Shown: positions 38,676-47,715 of the stretch, piece after piece
How the letters are laid out: each line of letters starts with the position of its first letter
How positions within the stretch are numbered: position 1 is the stretch's first letter
Source: Pseudomonas sp.
GTDB lineage: Bacteria; Pseudomonadota; Gammaproteobacteria; Pseudomonadales; Pseudomonadaceae
Assembly: GCA_030656145.1 (NCBI GenBank)
Contig: JAUSOF010000050.1
Span: 1 to 63,426, forward strand
Length of the DNA stretch: 63,426 nucleotides
Reading direction: 5' to 3'
Notes under the pieces: model-generated
What the model was told of the DNA's origin: nothing
The model's input: only the letters and a program-made list of their open reading frames with translations
The model's database searches: none
Program-made: the position numbers and the translations under genes

Positions 38676-38765
38676 ATGACCGACGCACAACAGCAGCTCT
38701 TCAAAAAGGGGGCGAATTTATTAATCAACCTCTACACCCGGGGCATAACGCCCAGCCGTGGATAA
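38676..38765 (+). CDS. possible 29-residue ORF after the MATE gene
   Basis: ATG-initiated frame of 29 codons, 5 bp after the MATE stop. No ribosome site and no known family. It could be the truncated start of a lost gene at the junction with the convergent alcohol dehydrogenase gene. Confidence 0.25.
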   Translation: MTDAQQQLFKKGANLLINLYTRGITPSRG

Positions 38766-38775
38766 CACCCTCCCC

Positions 38776-39945
38776 CTACAACTCCCCGCGCAACGCCTTC
38801 TCGAACAACCGGCTGTACTCGCTTGCGCTAAAGGCTATCGGATTGGTCCCGGACGAGGGGTCGACCGCGGCCATCTGCCCGACCTGCTCGACGCGGCTGT
38901 CGTCGATGCCGATCTGCGCCAGGCTGTGGGGAATGCCGACTTCGTTGCGCAGGTGCAGCACCCAGTCGAGTACGCCGATAAAGCCGGGTTTGGCCAGGTT
39001 GAGGTAGCGCGCCAGGCGTTCCATCTGTGGCTCGATACGGGCCTTGTTGGCCTGCAGCACGTAGGGCATCAGTACCGCATTGAGCAGGCCGTGGTGGGCG
39101 TCGTACAGCGCACCGAGAGGATGGGCCAGGGCGTGCATGGCGCCGAGACCGCGCTGGAAGGCGGTGGCACCCATGCTGGAAGCCACCAGCATTTGCAGGC
39201 GCGCCTCGACATCCGCGCCATGGCTTACCGCGCGCGGCAGGTAGTGCTGAACCAAACGCATACCTTCCAGGGCGATGCCTTCGGCCATGGGGTGGAACAG
39301 CGGCGAGCAGTAGGCCTCGAGGCTGTGCGACAGGGCGTCCATGCCGGTGGCGGCGGTGATCTTCGGTGGCAGGCCGATGCTCAGTTGCGGGTCGAGGATG
39401 ACCAGGGCCGGGAGCATCCGCGGGTGGAAGATGATGCGTTTGATGTGCTCGGCGTCGTCGGTAATCACCGAGGCGCGGCCGACTTCCGAGCCGGTGCCGG
39501 CGGTGGTCGGCACCGCCACCACCGGCGCCATGCCGGCGACGTCGACGCGGTTACAGTTGTCGCCCACGTCCTCGAAGTCCCACAGCGGGCGACTCTGACC
39601 GACCATCAGGGCGATAGCCTTGCCGGCGTCCAGCGCCGAACCGCCGCCGAAGGCGATCACCCCGTCGTGGCCTCCGGCCTTGAAAGCGGCCACGCCATCC
39701 ATCACGTTGTGCCCGGTGGGGTTGCTTTTGATCGCCGAAAAAAGCCCGGCCTTGAGGCCATCGTCGCGGCACTGCAGCAGGGCGTGGTCGATCAGCGACA
39801 GGGCCGCCAGGCCGGGGTCGGTGACCAGCAGCGGCGCGCGCATACCCAAGGCACGGCAGGCGGCCGGCAGTTCGGTGATGCGCCCGGCGCCAACGCGAAT
39901 CGAGGTCGGGTAGTTCCAGTTCATGCGGTATTGATTCAGGTCCAT
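38776..39945 (-). CDS. iron-containing alcohol dehydrogenase
   Basis: A 389-residue group III (Fe2+/NAD(P)) alcohol dehydrogenase. The nucleotide loop FGGGSALDAGKAIA, the motif PTTAGTGSEV, and metal ligands in GMDALSHSLEAY and HALAHPLGALYDAHHG are intact. ATG 39945 (MDLNQYRMNW) is chosen for its GAGG site; a GTG at 39957 overlaps the aldehyde dehydrogenase stop. It is the last gene of a GS-like / aldehyde dehydrogenase / ADH set and likely oxidises or reduces a short alcohol or amino alcohol. Confidence 0.93.
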   Translation of the reverse strand: MDLNQYRMNWNYPTSIRVGAGRITELPAACRALGMRAPLLVTDPGLAALSLIDHALLQCRDDGLKAGLFSAIKSNPTGHNVMDGVAAFKAGGHDGVIAFGGGSALDAGKAIALMVGQSRPLWDFEDVGDNCNRVDVAGMAPVVAVPTTAGTGSEVGRASVITDDAEHIKRIIFHPRMLPALVILDPQLSIGLPPKITAATGMDALSHSLEAYCSPLFHPMAEGIALEGMRLVQHYLPRAVSHGADVEARLQMLVASSMGATAFQRGLGAMHALAHPLGALYDAHHGLLNAVLMPYVLQANKARIEPQMERLARYLNLAKPGFIGVLDWVLHLRNEVGIPHSLAQIGIDDSRVEQVGQMAAVDPSSGTNPIAFSASEYSRLFEKALRGEL

Positions 39946-39953
39946 GGCGCACC

Positions 39954-41342
39954 TCACAACTTGGTTTTCAGATGGAAGGATTTCGGTCGGGTCAGGTGCT
40001 CGTAGCCGACGGTTGAGAGAGTGCAGCCGCGCCCTGAGTGCTTCACCCCAGTCCAGGCCAGGCCCGGGTCGAGGTAATCGCAGCGATTGAGAAACACCGT
40101 GCCGGCCTCGATCCGCTCGGCCAGGGCCAGGGCGGCGTCGACGTCGCGGCTGAAGATGGCGGCGGTGAGGCCGAATTGGCTGTCGTTGATCAGCGCCAGC
40201 GCCTCCTCGTCGTCCTTGACCTGCTGGATGCCGACCACCGGGCCGAAGGATTCCTCGGTCATCACTCGCATGCCGTGGTAGACGCCGGTCAGCACCTGGG
40301 GCGCCAGGTAGGCGGAGCCGGGGCGATCGAGGGCGAAGCTGGCCGGGTCGATATGGGCGACCGCGCCCTGGGCCACGGCCTCGTTGATCTGCCGGCGGAC
40401 GAAATCCGCCGCCTCGCTGCGTACCAGCGGGCCGAGGGTGGTCTGCGGGTCGTCGGAGCGGCCCAGCTTGTATTGCCTGACCAGCGCCACCGCCTGTTCG
40501 ACGAAGGCCTCGAACAGCGAGGCGTGCACGTAGATGCGCTCGATGCCGCAGCAGGATTGCCCGGAGTTAAAAAAAGCACCGTCTATGCTGGTGGCCACCG
40601 CATGACTGAGGTCGGCGTCGGCGCGCACGTAAGCCGGGTCCTTGCCGCCCAGTTCCAGGCCGACGCTGATAAAGCGTCCCGCCGCTGCCCGCTCGACCAT
40701 GGCGCCGCCCGGCACCGAGCCGATGAAGGACACATGCTGGATCGCTTGCGCCTGGATCAGCTGCTCGGTGTCGGCGTGACTCAGGTGCAGGTACTGGAAC
40801 ACGCCTTCGGGCAACCCTGCCTCGGCGAAGGCTGCGACCATGCGCTCGGCGCACAGCGGGGTCTGCGCCGAGTGTTTGAGCAGCACCGCGTTGCCGGCCA
40901 GCAGCGCCGGCAGCACCGCGTTCACCGCGGTCAGGTAGGGATAGTTCCAGGGGGCGATGACCAGGGCCACGCCCAACGGTTCGCGACGAATGAAGCGAGT
41001 GAAGCCGGGCTGCTCCGGCAAGCGGATGTCGGCCAGGGCGCTCTCGGCGATATCGGCCATGTAGCTGGCGCGCTCGACGAAGCCGCGAATCTCGCCGGCG
41101 GCGTAGCGGATCGGCCGGCCCATCATCCAGCAGAGCTCTTCGGCCAGCTGGTCTTCCCTGGCGGCGAAGGCGGCGATGGCCCGGCGGGCGATGGCCACGC
41201 GCTCGGCCAAGGGCACGCGCTTCCAGCCCTGCTGCGCCTGCTCGGCCTTGGCCAGGGCGACCTGTATCTCACTGGCCGAAGCCAGCTCGCGCTCGACATA
41301 CAGTGAGCCGTCGATGGGGGATATGCATTGCAGCTTGCTCAT
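39954..41342 (-). CDS. NAD(P)-dependent aldehyde dehydrogenase
   Basis: A 462-residue ALDH superfamily member. The general-base Glu is in LELGGKDPAYV, the catalytic Cys in FNSGQSCCGIERIYVH (about residue 273), and the structural EESFGPV motif follows. It converts an aldehyde to its acid. It lies between the glutamine-synthetase-like and iron-ADH genes on the same strand, consistent with an alcohol-aldehyde-acid relay. GGAG lies 7 bp before ATG 41342. Confidence 0.94.
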   Translation of the reverse strand: MSKLQCISPIDGSLYVERELASASEIQVALAKAEQAQQGWKRVPLAERVAIARRAIAAFAAREDQLAEELCWMMGRPIRYAAGEIRGFVERASYMADIAESALADIRLPEQPGFTRFIRREPLGVALVIAPWNYPYLTAVNAVLPALLAGNAVLLKHSAQTPLCAERMVAAFAEAGLPEGVFQYLHLSHADTEQLIQAQAIQHVSFIGSVPGGAMVERAAAGRFISVGLELGGKDPAYVRADADLSHAVATSIDGAFFNSGQSCCGIERIYVHASLFEAFVEQAVALVRQYKLGRSDDPQTTLGPLVRSEAADFVRRQINEAVAQGAVAHIDPASFALDRPGSAYLAPQVLTGVYHGMRVMTEESFGPVVGIQQVKDDEEALALINDSQFGLTAAIFSRDVDAALALAERIEAGTVFLNRCDYLDPGLAWTGVKHSGRGCTLSTVGYEHLTRPKSFHLKTKL

Positions 41343-41375
41343 TGCTCACTCCGCAGGATGTTGTTCCGATCAGCC

Positions 41376-41455
41376 TGTAGGAACCAGCTTGCTGGGGTTC
41401 GGCGCTACGACGATGCTTTCGACCTGCAAAGATCGCCAGCAAGCTGGCTCCTACG
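41376..41455. repeat. REPIN (paired inverted REP sequences)
   Basis: TGTAGGAACCAGCTTGCTGG on the left and CCAGCAAGCTGGCTCCTACG on the right, separated by about 40 bp. This is the widespread Pseudomonas REP core in mirror orientation. It lies between the GS-like and aldehyde dehydrogenase genes and may attenuate transcription. Confidence 0.9.
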
Positions 41456-41473
41456 AGAAGGAACGTGCATGAC

Positions 41474-42847
41474 TCAAATGATTTCAAAGTAGCGATCCAG
41501 CTCCCAATCGCTGACATGCCGACGGTATTCACGCTCCTCCCATTCGCGGCTGGCGGCGAAGTGCTCGACGAACGGATCGCCGAACAATTCGCGCGCAGCC
41601 GCCGAGGCTTTCAGGCGCTGCGCCGCATCCCACAGGGTGCGCGGCAGGGCCAACTCCGGCGCGTGCTTCTGCGCGTAGGCATTGCCGACCACCGGGTCGG
41701 TCGGCTGCCACTCCTGCATCACCCCGTACAGGCCGGAGCCGATGGCTACGGCAAGGGTCAGGTACGGATTACCGTCCGCCGCACCGAGGCGGTATTCCAG
41801 GCGCTGCGACTTGTCGCTACCGGGAATGACCCGTAGCGCCGAGGTACGGTTTTCTACGCCCCAGGTGGCGTCGGTCGGCGCCCAGAAGCCAGGGATCAGG
41901 CGCCGGTAGCTGTTCAGGGTCGGCGCCACCATGCACAGGAACTCGGGCATCAGACGCTGCTGGCCGGCGAGAAACTGGCGCTGGATCAGGCTCATGTTGT
42001 GCGCCTGGCTCGGGTCGTGGAAGGCCGACTTGCCGGTCGTCCGGTCGCGCAGGGAGACGTGAATATGCCCGCTCTGCCCTGGGTACTTGCCCGACCATTT
42101 GGCCATGAAGGTGGCCATCAGCCCGTTGCGCTGGGCCAGCACCTTCATGAAGGTCTTGAACAGCGCGCCCTTGTCCCCCGCCGCTTCAGCATGGTCATAG
42201 GCGATGGCAGCCTCGATCACACCGGGACCGGTCTCGGTGTGCAGGCCTTCAATGGGGAAGTCCATCCGCTCGGCCAGTTCGAGAATCTCGTGGTACAGCT
42301 CGGCGTGCACCGAGTTGCGGATGGTCGAGTAGCCGAACCAGTCCGGGGTAAACGGCTTGAGGTTGCGATAGCCCTTGTCCCGCGCCGACTCCGGCGTTTC
42401 ATCGAACATGAAGAATTCGTATTCCAGCGCGGCGAAGGGATCGAAGCCCATGGCCTGGCAACGCTCGATCACCCGGCGCAGGGTGGCGCGCGGGCAGACC
42501 GTTTCCGCCGTTTCGGCAAACTCGCAGATAAACAGCAGCATGCCGTTCTCGAAGGGAATATCGCGGCAAGTGTGCGGCAGCACGCGCACAGGCGCATCCG
42601 GGTAGCCGGTGTGCCAGCCGGTGTAGCTGGCGTTATCGTAGAGCTGATCCTTGACGTCCCAGCCGAGCACCACGTCGCAGAAGGCGAAGCCACTGTCGAG
42701 GGCGCAGAGGAACTTGCTGCGACTCAGGTACTTGCCGCGCATCACGCCATCGTTGTCGAACACCCCGACCTTGACGTGACTGAGGCCGCGCTCTTCGACG
42801 ATGCGTCTGGCGTCCTCGCTGGTTTTTACATCCCGCGGATTGAGCAT
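41474..42847 (-). CDS. glutamine-synthetase-like gamma-glutamylamide ligase
   Basis: A 457-residue GS-fold enzyme of the GlnA-like/PuuA/IpuC type. The metal-binding EYEFF and ETGPGVIEAA, the ATP-site region (SGHIHVSL) and the ending EYRLGAADGNPYL are present, but the adenylylation loop of true GlnA is absent. Such enzymes attach an amine (putrescine, ethanolamine or isopropylamine in known cases) to the gamma-carboxyl of glutamate to start its breakdown. ATG 42847 (AGGGG upstream) is chosen over GTG 42853. With the downstream aldehyde and alcohol dehydrogenases it suggests amine or amino-alcohol catabolism; the actual amine is unknown. Confidence 0.88.
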   Translation of the reverse strand: MLNPRDVKTSEDARRIVEERGLSHVKVGVFDNDGVMRGKYLSRSKFLCALDSGFAFCDVVLGWDVKDQLYDNASYTGWHTGYPDAPVRVLPHTCRDIPFENGMLLFICEFAETAETVCPRATLRRVIERCQAMGFDPFAALEYEFFMFDETPESARDKGYRNLKPFTPDWFGYSTIRNSVHAELYHEILELAERMDFPIEGLHTETGPGVIEAAIAYDHAEAAGDKGALFKTFMKVLAQRNGLMATFMAKWSGKYPGQSGHIHVSLRDRTTGKSAFHDPSQAHNMSLIQRQFLAGQQRLMPEFLCMVAPTLNSYRRLIPGFWAPTDATWGVENRTSALRVIPGSDKSQRLEYRLGAADGNPYLTLAVAIGSGLYGVMQEWQPTDPVVGNAYAQKHAPELALPRTLWDAAQRLKASAAARELFGDPFVEHFAASREWEEREYRRHVSDWELDRYFEII

Positions 42848-43315
42848 AAACACCCCTGTCTCTTGTTGTTATTTCGACTTCCGGTGTCGTAGCTCCAGGC
42901 GACCACGAATACTGCTGCATGCAGGCAGCCAAACCACCCACATGCCGAGCCACACCCTTGCCTGGCTGAACGCCCGGTGAAAGCTCATTGAGTGTGGTAC
43001 AGGATTGGCAACTTGGCGGGCGGGGCAGGCAAAAAAACTACGGCCCGGCGCGCCTGCAAAACAAGGTTATGTAGGGGTTAAGTGTTGCGAGGAGATAAGC
43101 GCCGGCGCGTTGCCTGAGGCGCAACGCGACAAAGCCCAATGAGACGGTGCATCTGTTTGTTGGGCTTGGCTGCGCTCAACCTACACACCTGCGCCAATCT
43201 AGCTGCGCCCTCCTCGCCCGCCCTACGCTGCGAACGGATCACGTTTTTTTGCAGTAGGCGGAAGTTTTTCGCAGCAGTTCAGCGTGAGCGCATCTTCGCC
43301 GCCGACCCGACTCGG
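42848..43315. other. intergenic region with palindromic repeat
   Basis: About 470 bp. It contains the repeat unit AAGCCCAA...TTGTTGGGCTTGG...CAACCTACAC (about 43130-43185), related to the unit at 20052-20100. A short A/T patch near 43030 (CAAAAAAACTACGG) may be promoter-related. No gene is recognised. Confidence 0.5.
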
Positions 43316-43846
43316 TTAGCCAAGCATGCGCGGCAGGATGTCCTGCCCTTGGCGGCGATGGGCAAAAGTCATCAGTACATGCCCGGCGATCAGCAGTAAC
43401 AACAACCAGCCGCCCCAACCATGGAAGAGGTTGGCCGGCAGCATCAGCCACTCGATCTTCTCGCCGGCAAAGCCCGGCATCAGCTGCAAGCCGAACACAC
43501 TGAGTTCACGGCCCGAACCATATTGGCGCAACAGGGCGAACAGCGGCACACAGAACATCAACCCATAGAGCGCGATATGCCCCAGGCTGGCAGCCAGCCC
43601 AAGGGATGCCGGCCGCTGCTTGCGGCTGTGCAGCGCCCAGCCCACGCGCAACAGGATCAACAACATCAACACCACACCTGCGGCCTTGTGCGTGCCCCAC
43701 ATAAATTCATCAAGGGCAGACTCCTCAAGCAGCACCCGCACCACAGTGGTCAAAAACTGCCAGCCCAAGATAAGCGCCATAGACCAATGCAAGGCGCGGC
43801 TAATAAACCCATAGCGCTGGGCGTTGTCGGAATAATTACGTGCCAT
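43316..43846 (-). CDS. cytochrome b561 family protein
   Basis: A 176-residue di-heme membrane protein with four helices. Heme-ligand His candidates are in ISRALHWSMALILGW (near residue 20), GTHKAAGVVLM, LGHIALYGLM and FHGWGGWLLLLLIAGH. The family oxidises quinol or superoxide in the inner membrane (CybB-like). ATG 43846 (MARNYSDNAQRYG) has GAGAT upstream. It is monocistronic by spacing. Confidence 0.9.
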   Translation of the reverse strand: MARNYSDNAQRYGFISRALHWSMALILGWQFLTTVVRVLLEESALDEFMWGTHKAAGVVLMLLILLRVGWALHSRKQRPASLGLAASLGHIALYGLMFCVPLFALLRQYGSGRELSVFGLQLMPGFAGEKIEWLMLPANLFHGWGGWLLLLLIAGHVLMTFAHRRQGQDILPRMLG

Positions 43847-44180
43847 AGTGCAGATCTCGAAACGAATACATGAAAGAAGTTTAGCGGGCGCAAGTCTAAA
43901 GCCTAAAAGGGAATCGATAGCAACAAAGCGTATTGCGGGGCACAGTTGCTTGCCAGCAGCGCACATGCCGAGCGCTGCACAACCCAACGCAGCGTCCGCG
44001 ATGTTCGGATTTGACCGATATTTCACTGCTGGCACGGTATTACCGGGCGGCGTTGCGCTTTAGTCGCGGCACCAGCGTCGCTAAAGCGCCTCCCACGGTC
44101 AATTCAGAGGCGCTGGCAAGCCCCCGCCTCCACGCGCTAAGCATGTCGACAACCGGCAACTCAGACATTGCCCGCTGGCA
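43847..44180. repeat. intergenic region with REP-like hairpin (44056-44090)
   Basis: About 330 bp. GCGCTTTAG (44056-44064) and CTAAAGCGC (44082-44090) are perfect 9-bp arms around a 17-nt loop, a typical REP-like palindrome. Nothing else is recognised. Confidence 0.6.
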
Positions 44181-45233
44181 CTAGCCGCGATACGGCGCAC
44201 CCGCCTTGGCCATCAGGGCGTTGTATTTCTTGAATATCTCCACTACACGGGCGCAGCGTGGGCTGGTCTTGGCGATTTCGTCCCAGAACTTCAGCGCTTC
44301 GGCTTCCACGGTGGCCCACTCCTCGTCCGGAATGGAGGTCAATTGCAGCTTGCCGCCCTCGACCCGCAACTGAGCCTCGCCACCCCAGTACCAGTGCTGG
44401 CGGTAGTAGTTGGAGCTGTCCATGCACAATTTGAACAGGGTTTTCAGGTGCTCGGGCACGGCATCCCATTTGTCCGAGTTAGCGAAGTAGGAGCCGCACC
44501 AGGCCCCAGAGATGTTGTTGGTGAGAAAGTACTTGGTCACATTGGCCCAGCCGACGGTGTAGTCCTCGGTGATGCCAGACCAGGCAATGCCATCCAGTTC
44601 GCCGGTCTGCATCGCCACCTCGACGTCTTCCCAGGGCAGGGTCACCGGAATCACGCCAAAACGGGTGAGGAACTTGCCGGCGGTGGGAAAGGTGAAGATG
44701 CGCTTGCCCTTGAGGTGTTCGAGCTTGGTGATCGGCTCCACGGTCGCGAAGTGGCAAGGGTCCCAGGCACCGGCACCGAGCCAGGTCACGCCTTTGACTT
44801 CGCCATAGGCCTCGGCCCAGATTTCATTGAGCCCGTACTGTTCGAACAGCACCGGTATATCCAGGCTGTAACGGGTGGCAAACGGGAAGTAGCCGCCGAA
44901 TACCGAGATATCCACCGGCGCCGCGATGGAGTCATCATCGCTCTGCACCGCATCGATAGTGCCGCGCTGCATGGCGCGGAACAGCTCGCCAGTGGGCACC
45001 AGTTGGTCGGCGTAGTAGAGCTGGATTTCCATCTGGCCGTTGGCTGCCTTATTAAAGGCATCGATGGAGGGTTTGATCACGTGCTCGCCGAGGGCCGGGC
45101 CGGCATAGGTTTGCAGGCGCCAGGTGATTTTCTTCGGTTCCTGGGCATAGATATGCGCCGAACCCAAGGCAGTGGCACCCACCGCACCAGTGGTCACTGC
45201 CGCGGTTTTGAGGAAGCTGCGTCTCGTAGTCAT
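44181..45233 (-). CDS. TRAP transporter periplasmic binding protein (DctP)
   Basis: A 350-residue TRAP-family binding protein exported by a Tat signal (TTRRSFLKTAAV; twin Arg at residues 4-5, cleavage near IYAQ-E). The family core includes the solute-carboxylate Arg region (LKGKRIFTFPTAGKFL). Usual ligands are carboxylates or amino acid-like solutes. It is read after dctQ and dctM on the same strand but a MITE-like element lies in the 339-bp gap before it. Confidence 0.92.
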   Translation of the reverse strand: MTTRRSFLKTAAVTTGAVGATALGSAHIYAQEPKKITWRLQTYAGPALGEHVIKPSIDAFNKAANGQMEIQLYYADQLVPTGELFRAMQRGTIDAVQSDDDSIAAPVDISVFGGYFPFATRYSLDIPVLFEQYGLNEIWAEAYGEVKGVTWLGAGAWDPCHFATVEPITKLEHLKGKRIFTFPTAGKFLTRFGVIPVTLPWEDVEVAMQTGELDGIAWSGITEDYTVGWANVTKYFLTNNISGAWCGSYFANSDKWDAVPEHLKTLFKLCMDSSNYYRQHWYWGGEAQLRVEGGKLQLTSIPDEEWATVEAEALKFWDEIAKTSPRCARVVEIFKKYNALMAKAGAPYRG

Positions 45234-45296
45234 GCTGGTATCTCCAATAGTGTCGATTCAGATGTCATACATCCGCATAGCACCACTGCGACCACT

Positions 45297-45459
45297 AGGA
45301 GCCTGTCGGGCTTGACCGTTCGTAGCGAGGGACAGTCCGGCTTGATTCAGTTTTGTTGGTCTTTCGAGGCGAATAGCTCGCTATTTAACGAAAAAGAGCA
45401 GCAAACATGAGCAAACCCGGCTTTGCGCAGTAGAACGGTGTTAAGTCCGACAGACTCCT
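45297..45459. repeat. 163-bp MITE-like palindromic element, copy B
   Basis: The ends AGGAGCCTGTCGGGCTTGA and its imperfect inverse TTAAGTCCGACAGACTCCT enclose an interior shared with the copy at 10938 (CGTAGCGAGGGACAG, TCGAGGCGAATAG, AACGAAAAAGAGC). No coding capacity for a transposase. It sits between dctM and dctP. Confidence 0.8.
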
Positions 45460-45572
45460 CGGGGCGGTGCAGCGTTTTCAGGTGGGCAACTCGATCCTCA
45501 TGGGTGGCTGGAGCGTTCTGCTTCGCATCAACAATCACATCGTTATTTACTGCCGTTCCTGAATTCTTGGGT

Positions 45573-46898
45573 TCAGCGTGCGTAGTGCCACTGCGGTAAC
45601 CACAGCGCCAGTTGCGGAAACACCATCACCAGCACCAGGGCCAGAACCATCACCAGCACGAAGGGCGTGACCGAAACGTAGATGTCGCGCAGCGACACCT
45701 CCGGCGGCGCCATCGCGCGCATAAGGAACAGGTTGTAGCCGAAGGGTGGGGTCATGTAGGCGATCTGGCAGGTGATGGTGTAGAGCACGCCGTACCAGAT
45801 CAGGTCAAAACCGAGGGCGCCGACCAGCGGAATATAGAGGGGGGCGACGATTACCAGCATGGCGGTGTCGTCGAGGAACATGCCCATGACGATGAACGAC
45901 AGCTGCATCATGATCAGGATCTGCCAGGGCCCCAAGTCCAGCCGGTCGACGAAGAAGGTCTCGATGGCCTTGACCGCGCCGAGGCCATCGAACACTGCGC
46001 CGAAACACAGCGCGGCGAGAATGATCCACATAAACATGCAGGTGATGCCCAGCGTCTTGCGCAGGGTTTCCTCCATCACCTTGGCGGTCAGCCGGCGCTT
46101 GAACAGGGCCGCCACGGTCGCCGCCGCCGCACCCACCGCCGAACTTTCCACCAGGCTGGTAACGCCCATCAGGAACAGCCCGGTCATGGAGAAGAAGATG
46201 AACAGCGGCGCAATGCCCGCCTGGAGCAGGGCCAGTTTTTCGCGCCAGCTGATCTGCAGGCGCTCCTCCTCGGGCAGCGCCGGCCCGAGCGCGGGGTTCA
46301 GGCGGCAGCGAATGACGATATAAAGCACAAACAGAGTGGCCATCATCAGCCCTGGGAAGACCCCAGCCAGCCACAACTGGCCCACCGGCTGGCGGGCAAT
46401 CATGCCGTACAGCACCAGCACCACGCTGGGTGGAATGAGGATGCCCAGCGAACTGCCAGCCTGGATCACCCCGGTGACCATGATCTTGTCGTAGCCGCGC
46501 CGGAGCAGTTCGGGCAGGGCGATGCTGGCACCAATCGCCATGCCGGCGACGCTCAGGCCGTTCATCGCCGAAATCGCCACCATCAGGCCGATGGTGCCGA
46601 TGGCCAGGCCACCGTGCAGCGGCCCCATCCAGACATGGAACATGCGGTAGAGGTCTTCGGCCAGCCCGGATTCGGAGAGCATATACCCCATGTAGACGAA
46701 CATCGGCAGGGTCAGCAGCGGGTACCACTTCATCAACTTCATCGCGGCGTTGAACGCCACTTCCGAACCGCCATCGCCCCACAGCAGCAAAGAGGCAATC
46801 ACCGCGACAAAACCGATGGCACCGAACACCCGCTTGCCGGTGAGCAGCAGCAACATCATGGTGGAGAACATCAGCAGCGCGATGAGCTCGTAACTCAT
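45573..46898 (-). CDS. TRAP transporter large permease (DctM)
   Basis: A 441-residue membrane protein with about 12 helices of the DctM ion-transporter fold (LTLPMFVYMGYMLSESGLAEDLY, LLGILIPPSVVLVLYG-like segment SLGILIPPSVVLVLYG, and DDTAMLVIVAPLYIPL). It forms the Na+-driven translocation unit with DctQ. Its start abuts the dctQ stop at 46898. Confidence 0.95.
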   Translation of the reverse strand: MSYELIALLMFSTMMLLLLTGKRVFGAIGFVAVIASLLLWGDGGSEVAFNAAMKLMKWYPLLTLPMFVYMGYMLSESGLAEDLYRMFHVWMGPLHGGLAIGTIGLMVAISAMNGLSVAGMAIGASIALPELLRRGYDKIMVTGVIQAGSSLGILIPPSVVLVLYGMIARQPVGQLWLAGVFPGLMMATLFVLYIVIRCRLNPALGPALPEEERLQISWREKLALLQAGIAPLFIFFSMTGLFLMGVTSLVESSAVGAAAATVAALFKRRLTAKVMEETLRKTLGITCMFMWIILAALCFGAVFDGLGAVKAIETFFVDRLDLGPWQILIMMQLSFIVMGMFLDDTAMLVIVAPLYIPLVGALGFDLIWYGVLYTITCQIAYMTPPFGYNLFLMRAMAPPEVSLRDIYVSVTPFVLVMVLALVLVMVFPQLALWLPQWHYAR

Positions 46899-47404
46899 TA
46901 CAGCGTCTCCCCGCGGGCGCTGGCGAGATCCTTGAAGAAGATTGCGATTGCCTGCAGCAGCATCAATGTCACGCCGATGGTCATGACGATCTTGATCGGC
47001 GCCATGCGCGGCGACCAGGCTGAATAGCTGGTCTCGCCATATTCGAGGGCATACAGCGTCGAGGAAACGCCACCATAGAGGAGAAAGACCAGGTAGAAAA
47101 TCAGGAAGCCGATGGTGATCGCATCCATGGTCGCACTGGTGCGCGGCGACCAGCGGCTATAGAGCAGGTCCATGCGCACATGGGCATCGAGCTGCATGGA
47201 GTAGCCGCCACCCAAAAGGAAGTAGGCGACCATCAGGAACTGCGCGACTTCCAGGGTCCAGATCGCCGGAGTGCTAAAGGTCTTGCTGACCGAGGAATAC
47301 AGCAGCACCGCCAGCATGACAAAGATCAGGTACATGGCGAAGCGGCCGATGACCCGATTCATCGTGTCCACCGTTCGTACAAATATCCGTATGACCTTAG
47401 GCAT
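46898..47404 (-). CDS. TRAP transporter small permease (DctQ)
   Basis: A 168-residue membrane protein with four helices and the DctQ motif region (LEVAQFLMVAYFLLGGGYSMQLDAHVRMDL in outline). It is the first gene of the dctQ-dctM-(MITE)-dctP set. Confidence 0.92.
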   Translation of the reverse strand: MPKVIRIFVRTVDTMNRVIGRFAMYLIFVMLAVLLYSSVSKTFSTPAIWTLEVAQFLMVAYFLLGGGYSMQLDAHVRMDLLYSRWSPRTSATMDAITIGFLIFYLVFLLYGGVSSTLYALEYGETSYSAWSPRMAPIKIVMTIGVTLMLLQAIAIFFKDLASARGETL

Positions 47405-47715
47405 GCGAATCCCTGCGAATTAGTCGTTATCTGGTCAGACTAGTCGAAGATTCAATAAAGCCAACCCGCCAGTCTCCGCGTGGCCTACAGGTCTTTTCGC
47501 GGTCACGATTCGGCATGCCAAGCGCAACGCCATGTGGGCGCGATCTCGAGCGCGAATGGTGGCGTCAGAACCCGCTAACGAGCCGTCCGGGTTCGCGGCC
47601 AATTACCATTCTCGGACAGGCGTCTGGGCGTCCCCGCCCCTCCGACAAATGCGTGGCGTGCCCTGGGAAAGTCGACTCGAAGTGCGGCCGGCCTGGTGCG
47701 CGGCTTGCGCGGACT
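47405..47715. other. intergenic region upstream of dctQ
   Basis: About 310 bp between the convergent-side lipase end and the dctQ start. It should hold the TRAP promoter on the minus strand; no clear -35/-10 or sigma-54 match was recognised. Confidence 0.4.

Noticed and set aside
39551..41306. Long plus-strand frames opposite the alcohol and aldehyde dehydrogenase genes
   Set aside because: They are shadows of the well-supported minus-strand genes and carry no domain signal.
45612..47027. A 471-codon plus-strand frame rich in His and Gln opposite the TRAP permease genes
   Set aside because: The His/Gln richness is the reverse reading of hydrophobic membrane codons; there is no ribosome site or family.
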